In this document: positions 59,383 through 64,000 of the stretch, piece by piece
Layout: the number at the start of each line of letters is the position of its first letter
Position numbering within the stretch: position 1 is the first letter of the stretch
NCBI RefSeq assembly: GCF_008710135.1
Contig: NZ_VYKK01000013.1
Span: 58,634-122,633 of the forward strand
Direction of reading: 5' to 3'
Length of the DNA: 64,000 nucleotides
DNA from: Paenibacillus spiritus
Lineage (GTDB): Bacteria > Bacillota > Bacilli > Paenibacillales > Paenibacillaceae
Translations under genes and position numbers: made by a program
The notes under the pieces: generated by a model
Seen by the model: the letters and a program-made list of their open reading frames with translations, nothing else
Databases searched by the model: none
What the model was told of the DNA's origin: nothing

Positions 59383-61005
59383 GTGAGTGAGAAGAAATTG
59401 CCAACCGTCGCTTATTTCTGTATGGAGTACGGCCTGCATTCCGATTTCAAAATGTATGCCGGAGGCCTGGGAATTCTGGCCGGGGACTACATCAAGGGCG
59501 CCAAGGATATCGACGCTCCGATGATTCCGATCGGTCTGAAATGGAAGCAGGGTTACACCGACCAGAAGATCGACGAGAACGGCAAGCCGTACGACAGCTA
59601 CCACAACTATGTGTATGATTTCCTCGAAGATACCGGCGTGAAGGTTACCGTTCAGGTCCGCAAGATCAACGTCGTCTGCAAAGTATGGAAGACCGAGCAG
59701 TTCGGCAATGTGCCGCTCTACTTGCTGGATACGGACATTCCGGAGAACAGCGATGCTTGGATTACCGGACAGCTGTACGGCTGGTTCGGCGAAGAGCGTA
59801 TTGCCCAGGAGATCGTGCTCGGCATCGGCGGCGTGAAGGCCCTGCGCGCACTCGGTCTTCATGCCGACGTATACCACTTCAATGAAGGACATGCTGCACT
59901 GGCAGCCGTCGAACTGATCCGCGAGAAAATGTCCAGCGGCCTCTCCTTCGAAGAAGCTTGGAAGGCCACCCGCGAAGAAGTCGTATTCACAACGCATACG
60001 CCGATTAAAGAAGGCAACGAAGAGCATCCGCTCGACCGCCTGGAGTACATGGGCGCCTTCAACGGTCTGACCCGCGACCAGATGGTCCGGATCGGTGGAG
60101 ATCCGTTCAACATGACGGTAGCCGGTCTGCGCCTCTCCCGTATCTCCAACGGCGTTGCCAAGCTGCATGCCGACACTTCCAACAAAATGTGGAAAGAAGT
60201 GGCCGGCCGCTCCCCGATCATTGCCATCACCAATGCCATCCACACGCCGACTTGGGTCGACGAGCGGATCACCAAGGCATACGAGAACGGCGGCGATCTG
60301 TGGGCCGCTCATACTGAAGTCAAAGGCGAACTGATCGACTTCATCAAAGAGCGCACCGGCACACAGCTGAATGCAGACAACCTGCTGATCGGCTTCTCTC
60401 GACGCGCAGCTCCGTACAAGCGCAGCGACCTGATCTTCTCGAAACCGGAGATCATTGAGCCTTACTTCGAGAGCGGCAAAGTTCAGATCGTCTTCTCCGG
60501 CAAAGCGCATCCGCTGGATGACACCGGCAAGCGCATCGTCAGCAACCTCGTTGCTATGATGAAGAAGTATCCGAAGAGCGTCGTGTTCCTCGAGAACTAC
60601 GACATGACAATCGGCGCTATGCTGACCCGCGGTTCCGATATCTGGCTCAACAATCCGCGCCGTCCGCTGGAAGCGAGCGGCACCTCGGGCATGAAGGCTG
60701 CCATGAACGGCGTCCTGAACTGTTCCGTTCTCGACGGATGGTGGCCGGAAGCTTGCCTCGACGGCGAGAACGGCTGGCAGATCGGCGATGGCTTCGAGAC
60801 TACAGACTTCGCCGTACTGGACGAGCATGACAGCAAGGCTCTCTATGATACCCTGCTGAACCGTGTAGTGCCGACTTACTATGAGAACCGCAACAAATGG
60901 GTCGAAATGATGCGCAAGAGCATCGAGACGACCCGCGTAGAGTTCGCTACCAAGCGTATGCTCGACGAATACTACGATCTGATGTACATCAACAACAACA
61001 AATAA
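59383..61005 (+). CDS. Alpha-glucan phosphorylase (short GT35 form)
   Basis: 540 residues, much shorter than the 800-residue glycogen phosphorylase and typical of the alpha-glucan family phosphorylase branch. AYFCMEYGLHSDFKMYAGGLGILAGD is the conserved N-terminal block (read in pieces), HFNEGHAAL the glucan site and EASGTSGMKAAMNG the PLP/phosphate site. It releases glucose 1-phosphate from maltodextrins or glycogen in the cytoplasm. GTG start (59383) nine bases after AGGAGG. Codons look strongly biased to frequent ones, which suggests high expression. Two LacI-type sites upstream fit sugar control. Confidence 0.94.
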   Translation: MSEKKLPTVAYFCMEYGLHSDFKMYAGGLGILAGDYIKGAKDIDAPMIPIGLKWKQGYTDQKIDENGKPYDSYHNYVYDFLEDTGVKVTVQVRKINVVCKVWKTEQFGNVPLYLLDTDIPENSDAWITGQLYGWFGEERIAQEIVLGIGGVKALRALGLHADVYHFNEGHAALAAVELIREKMSSGLSFEEAWKATREEVVFTTHTPIKEGNEEHPLDRLEYMGAFNGLTRDQMVRIGGDPFNMTVAGLRLSRISNGVAKLHADTSNKMWKEVAGRSPIIAITNAIHTPTWVDERITKAYENGGDLWAAHTEVKGELIDFIKERTGTQLNADNLLIGFSRRAAPYKRSDLIFSKPEIIEPYFESGKVQIVFSGKAHPLDDTGKRIVSNLVAMMKKYPKSVVFLENYDMTIGAMLTRGSDIWLNNPRRPLEASGTSGMKAAMNGVLNCSVLDGWWPEACLDGENGWQIGDGFETTDFAVLDEHDSKALYDTLLNRVVPTYYENRNKWVEMMRKSIETTRVEFATKRMLDEYYDLMYINNNK

Positions 61006-61026
61006 AGCGGTCTATGCCGCCGCTTC

Positions 61027-61064
61027 AACCGTTCCGCCGCCTTCGGGCGCGGAACGGTTTTTTA
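61027..61064 (+). terminator. Intrinsic terminator
   Basis: AACCGTTCCG / CGGAACGGTT stem with TTTTATTTT, after the phosphorylase gene. Confidence 0.92.
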
Positions 61065-61083
61065 TTTTCCATAAGTTACCTAT

Positions 61084-61098
61084 TTATAATTGTTATAA
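61084..61098. promoter_or_regulatory. PerR box
   Basis: TTATAATTGTTATAA differs from the PerR consensus TTATAATNATTATAA at one position. It lies just upstream of the katA promoter, so catalase should be released from repression by peroxide. Confidence 0.92.
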
Positions 61099-61105
61099 AA
61101 AGATA

Positions 61106-61133
61106 TTGCTTTCTTCTTAAAATTCGTTATTAT
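61106..61133 (+). promoter_or_regulatory. katA promoter
   Basis: TTGCTT (61106-61111), 16-base spacer, TATTAT (61128-61133), in an AT-rich stretch beside the PerR box. Confidence 0.6.
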
Positions 61134-61177
61134 AGAACTTATACTAAATCTAAAATCAATTCATAGAGGTGATTATA

Positions 61178-62632
61178 ATGACGAATTCTTCTGATCGCAT
61201 GACTACCAGCTGGGGCGCTCCTGTCGGAGACAATCAGCATTCCATAACGGCCGGTTCACGCGGCCCGACACTGATTCAGGATGTACATCTGCTGGAGAAG
61301 TTGGCCCACTTCAACCGGGAGCGCATTCCCGAGCGCGTCGTGCATGCCAAAGGAGCGGGGGCTCACGGTTATTTTGAAGTAACCCATGATCTTACCGCCT
61401 ATACCAAAGCGGCCTTTCTCTCGCATATCGGCAAACGTACGCCAATGTTCATCCGCTTCTCCACCGTGGCCGGCGAGCTCGGTTCAGCGGACACGGTGCG
61501 AGACCCGCGCGGCTTCGCCGTCAAGTTCTATACCGAGGAAGGCAACTACGATCTGGTCGGCAACAATACGCCGGTCTTCTTTATCCGGGATGCCATCAAA
61601 TTCCCTGATTTCATTCATACCCAGAAGCGGCATCCTCAGACCCATCTCAAGAATCCGACTGCCGTCTGGGACTTCTGGTCGCTCTCGCCCGAGTCGCTTC
61701 ACCAAGTCACTATTCTGATGTCCGACCGGGGGATTCCGGCTACACTTCGCCATATGCACGGGTTCGGCAGCCACACCTTCAAGTGGGTCAATGCCGAGGG
61801 CCAGGCCGTTTGGGTGAAGTATCACTTCAAGACTGAACAGGGCGTTCAGAATCTGGATGTAGACGTAGCGGCCCGCCTTGCCGGCGAGCATCCAGATTAC
61901 CATACCGAGGATCTCTTCAATGCGATTGCAGCCGGAGACTTCCCGGCCTGGAGACTCTACGTTCAAATCATGCCGGTTGAAGATGCCGATACCTACCGGT
62001 TCGACCCGTTTGATGTAACCAAAGTATGGTCACAGAAGGATTACCCGCTGATTGAGGTCGGACGGATGGTGCTGGACCGCAATCCGGTCAATTACTTTGC
62101 CGAAGTTGAGCAGGCGACGTTCTCGCCGGCTTCCTTTGTGCCAGGCATTGAAGCTTCTCCCGATAAAATGCTTCAGGGCCGTTTGTTCGCCTACTCGGAT
62201 GCTCATCGTTACCGGGTCGGCCCTAACCATAACCAGCTTCCGATTAACCGGCCCCAGTGCCCGGTTCATAACCACCAGCGCGACGGCGCCATGGCTTATG
62301 GCGACAATGGCGGCGCTTCAGTCTACTATGAGCCGAACAGCTTCGGCGGTCCCAAAGAGTCGCCCGAACATCGGATTTCCCCGTTCGAGGTCCAGGGAAT
62401 GGCTCAGAGTGTTCCTTACGATCAGGATGACTACTACACCCAACCCGGCGACCTTTATCGTCTCCTGAGTCCTGAAGAACGCACCCGACTGATTCGTAAC
62501 ATTGTGGATGCCATGAGACCGGTCGAGCGGGATGACATTAAGCTCCGCCAGATTGGCCACTTCTATAAGGCCGATCCCGAATTCGGTACACGTATTGCTG
62601 AAGGATTGGGCCTGACCGTTCCGTCTTTGTAA
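61178..62632 (+). CDS. katA: Catalase
   Basis: 484 residues, small-subunit heme catalase. Active-site His H56 in [44 protein letters not shown] (in blocks), and the heme Tyr in [15 protein letters not shown] chose the ATG at 61178 after AGAGGTGAT, three codons inside the longest frame. Breaks down hydrogen peroxide in the cytoplasm. Controlled by PerR. Confidence 0.96.
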   Translation: MTNSSDRMTTSWGAPVGDNQHSITAGSRGPTLIQDVHLLEKLAHFNRERIPERVVHAKGAGAHGYFEVTHDLTAYTKAAFLSHIGKRTPMFIRFSTVAGELGSADTVRDPRGFAVKFYTEEGNYDLVGNNTPVFFIRDAIKFPDFIHTQKRHPQTHLKNPTAVWDFWSLSPESLHQVTILMSDRGIPATLRHMHGFGSHTFKWVNAEGQAVWVKYHFKTEQGVQNLDVDVAARLAGEHPDYHTEDLFNAIAAGDFPAWRLYVQIMPVEDADTYRFDPFDVTKVWSQKDYPLIEVGRMVLDRNPVNYFAEVEQATFSPASFVPGIEASPDKMLQGRLFAYSDAHRYRVGPNHNQLPINRPQCPVHNHQRDGAMAYGDNGGASVYYEPNSFGGPKESPEHRISPFEVQGMAQSVPYDQDDYYTQPGDLYRLLSPEERTRLIRNIVDAMRPVERDDIKLRQIGHFYKADPEFGTRIAEGLGLTVPSL

Positions 62633-62665
62633 TCCTCTTCTTCCCTCTTCCCTCTGTCTTGCTTG

Positions 62666-62694
62666 AACTCCTCCGCCTCAATGGCGGAGGAGTT
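62666..62694 (+). terminator. katA terminator
   Basis: AACTCCTCCGCC / GGCGGAGGAGTT followed by ATTGG; T run weak. Confidence 0.6.
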
Positions 62695-63074
62695 ATTGGT
62701 TTATGCCCATTATGAATTGTCCATATGAGTTTGTTCCCATTAATCCGCCCTTATAGATCTAACCTATGGGATTTATCCTCTTAGGCTTGTCTTTTAGGCT
62801 TGTCTTTTGGGCTTGTCTTTTATGCCCATCCTTTTGTTCCGTCCTTGGTCTCTTTCCTTTCTGTCCACCCTTTGAGTCTCTCTAAGAGTAGTCCATCGAA
62901 GTCAGAAGCCACAACTGCTCTCTATGGGCTGCACTCTATGGGCTGCTCTTTATGGGCTACACTCTCTCTTTAAGCTTTCATACCCGCACTCTTGGACTGA
63001 TTCCTCCTTGAAATCACACTCCTGTTCGTTCCTCTGCACGGCATCTTCTTCGAATACGAGTCTTCAGCAGACAC
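62695..63074. repeat. Gene-free gap with short tandem repeats
   Basis: No gene found. Three 13-bp copies of TTAGGCTTGTCTT lie at 62781-62819, and three copies of CTCTATGGGCTG-type units at about 62917-62962. Composition is pyrimidine-rich on the plus strand. No RNA gene was recognised here. Confidence 0.6.
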
Positions 63075-63104
63075 AAAAAGGTGCCTTGCTCAGCAAGGCA
63101 CCTA
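63075..63104 (-). terminator. Terminator of the tRNA operon
   Basis: AGGTGCCTTGCTG / AGCAAGGCACCT stem with TTTTTG on the minus strand, about 20 bases after the last tRNA. Confidence 0.92.
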
Positions 63105-63122
63105 GATTTCATTATACAATTA

Positions 63123-63193
63123 AGCGGGTGATGGGAATCGAACCCACGCTACCAGCTTGGAAGGCTGGAGTTCTACCATTGAACTACACCCGC
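63123..63193 (-). tRNA. tRNA-Gly (TCC)
   Basis: 71 bases. Acceptor GCGGGTG/CACCCGC, anticodon loop CTTCCAA, T loop TTCGATT. CCA is not encoded (TAA follows). Confidence 0.95.
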
Positions 63194-63208
63194 GTATAAA
63201 ACTAAAAA

Positions 63209-63282
63209 TCGGGATGACACGATTCGAACATGCGACCCCCTGGTCCCAAACCAGGTGCTCTACCAAGCTGAGCTACATCCCG
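63209..63282 (-). tRNA. tRNA-Pro (TGG)
   Basis: 74 bases. Acceptor CGGGATG/CATCCCG, anticodon loop TTTGGGA. CCA not encoded. Confidence 0.95.
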
Positions 63283-63290
63283 TTATTTAA

Positions 63291-63367
63291 TGGCGCGCCC
63301 TGAGAGATTCGAACTCCCGACCTTTTGATTCGTAGTCAAACGCTCTATCCAGCTGAGCTAAGGGCGC
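63291..63367 (-). tRNA. tRNA-Arg (ACG)
   Basis: 77 bases with encoded CCA. Acceptor GCGCCCT/AGGGCGC, anticodon loop CTACGAA; A34 should be edited to inosine. Confidence 0.95.
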
Positions 63368-63371
63368 AAAA

Positions 63372-63446
63372 TGGAGCGGACGACGGGAATCGAACCCGCG
63401 ACCCTCGCCTTGGCAAGGCGATGCTCTACCGCTGAGCCACGTCCGC
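63372..63446 (-). tRNA. tRNA-Gly (GCC)
   Basis: 75 bases with encoded CCA. Acceptor GCGGACG/CGTCCGC, anticodon loop TTGCCAA. Confidence 0.95.
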
Positions 63447-63454
63447 TTAAAAGA

Positions 63455-63542
<88 letters not shown>

Positions 63543-63557
63543 ATATCTGATAAAGAG

Positions 63558-63630
63558 TGAGCCATGAAGGACTCGAACCTTCGACACCCTGATTAAAAGT
63601 CAGGTGCTCTACCAACTGAGCTAATGGCTC
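63558..63630 (-). tRNA. tRNA-Lys (TTT)
   Basis: 73 bases. Acceptor GAGCCAT/ATGGCTC, anticodon loop CTTTTAA. CCA not encoded. Confidence 0.95.
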
Positions 63631-63649
63631 TTACTGCAAAGAATAAAAT

Positions 63650-63723
63650 TGGCAGGGGATACAGGATTCGAACCTGTGATGACGGAGTCAGAGTCCGTTG
63701 CCTTACCGCTTGGCGAATCCCCT
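63650..63723 (-). tRNA. tRNA-Gln (CTG)
   Basis: 74 bases with encoded CCA. Acceptor AGGGGAT/ATCCCCT, D arm GCCAAGCGGTAAGGC, anticodon loop CTCTGAC, hence CTG, the rarer Gln anticodon. Confidence 0.9.
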
Positions 63724-63744
63724 ACATTCAGAAAAGAAGTTAAA

Positions 63745-63821
63745 TGGGGCGATCGATGGGACTTGAACCCACGAGTGCCGGAGCCACAATCCGGTGCGTT
63801 AACCCCTTCGCCACGACCGCC
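63745..63821 (-). tRNA. tRNA-His (GTG)
   Basis: 77 bases with encoded CCA and encoded extra G(-1) opposite C73. Anticodon loop TTGTGGC. Confidence 0.95.
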
Positions 63822-63863
63822 ACAACGATAATCGGTGCTGCTTCTTTCCTAACAAAATTTAAA

Positions 63864-63940
63864 TGGCGGAACCGACGGGATTCGAACCCGCGATCTCCTG
63901 CGTGACAGGCAGGCATGTTAGGCCTCTACACCACGGTTCC
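63864..63940 (-). tRNA. tRNA-Asp (GTC)
   Basis: 77 bases with encoded CCA. Acceptor GGAACCG/CGGTTCC, anticodon loop CTGTCAC. Confidence 0.95.
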
Positions 63941-63960
63941 AAGAGGCTAAGGTAAATCAA

Positions 63961-64000
63961 TTGCGGGGGCAGGATTTGAACCTGCGGCCTTCGGGTTATG
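63961..64000 (-). tRNA. tRNA-fMet (CAT), cut by the window edge
   Basis: Only the 3' part is present, starting in the anticodon loop (CATAACCCGAAGG) and ending CCCCCGCAA. The match to the Bacillus initiator tRNA is nearly complete. CCA not encoded. Confidence 0.88.

Overview
The window looks like chromosome of a Gram-positive spore-former of the Paenibacillaceae with high GC (by eye clearly above 55%; a GC-rich Paenibacillus or Saccharibacillus-like organism fits). Supporting signs are Bacillus-type ribosome binding sites, many GTG/TTG starts, an AraR-controlled ara operon, Fur and PerR boxes of the Bacillus type, an S-layer-anchored protein, a collagen-like protein, a short-form alpha-glucan phosphorylase and a long tRNA cluster. 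No rRNA, phage, transposase or CRISPR array was seen.

Positions 59-14470 (minus strand) hold the most unusual block: seven genes in one direction encoding a secreted membrane-anchored VWA protein, a large tubulin/FtsZ-like GTPase, an 809-residue protein of unknown family, a polytopic VWA protein, a small beta-rich protein, a zinc-ribbon TRAFAC-type GTPase and a GAP1-like GTPase-associated protein with one membrane segment and a long Pro/Ala/Ser tail. A divergent pair (49-residue membrane peptide plus zinc-ribbon membrane protein, 14724-15799) shares the promoter region. I read this as a membrane-linked, GTP-dependent system of unknown purpose, resembling predicted NTP-dependent conflict or stress systems.

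Positions 16-23.4 kb hold scattered housekeeping and orphan genes: a Gfo/Idh/MocA oxidoreductase with a DUF1648 membrane protein, a P-loop protein, a methyltransferase-like protein, a lipoprotein, YpsA followed by a broken acetyltransferase tail, and a Fur-controlled siderophore-binding lipoprotein. Positions 23.5-40.9 kb form a sugar-use region: GH42 beta-galactosidase with a divergent AraC regulator, a TetR/MFS pair, an SGNH hydrolase and GH31 alpha-xylosidase with a divergent AraC regulator, a glycine riboswitch controlling a CycA-type permease, and araB-araD-araA with divergent araR and three AraR boxes.

Positions 40.9-59 kb carry an SDR enzyme, a 989-residue SLH protein with 14 propeller-like repeats, a nucleotidyltransferase, a TetR/MATE efflux pair with three operators, a collagen-like protein, an alpha/beta hydrolase, malate:quinone oxidoreductase, an overlapping Gfo/Idh/MocA-radical SAM pair, threonine synthase, a CYTH protein, signal peptidase I, a DEDDh exonuclease, a MerR-TipAS regulator and AroD. 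Positions 59.2-62.6 kb carry alpha-glucan phosphorylase (LacI-type operators) and catalase KatA (PerR box). From 63.1 kb to the edge is a minus-strand tRNA operon of at least ten genes: fMet (cut by the edge), Asp, His, Gln, Lys, Leu, Gly, Arg, Pro, Gly.
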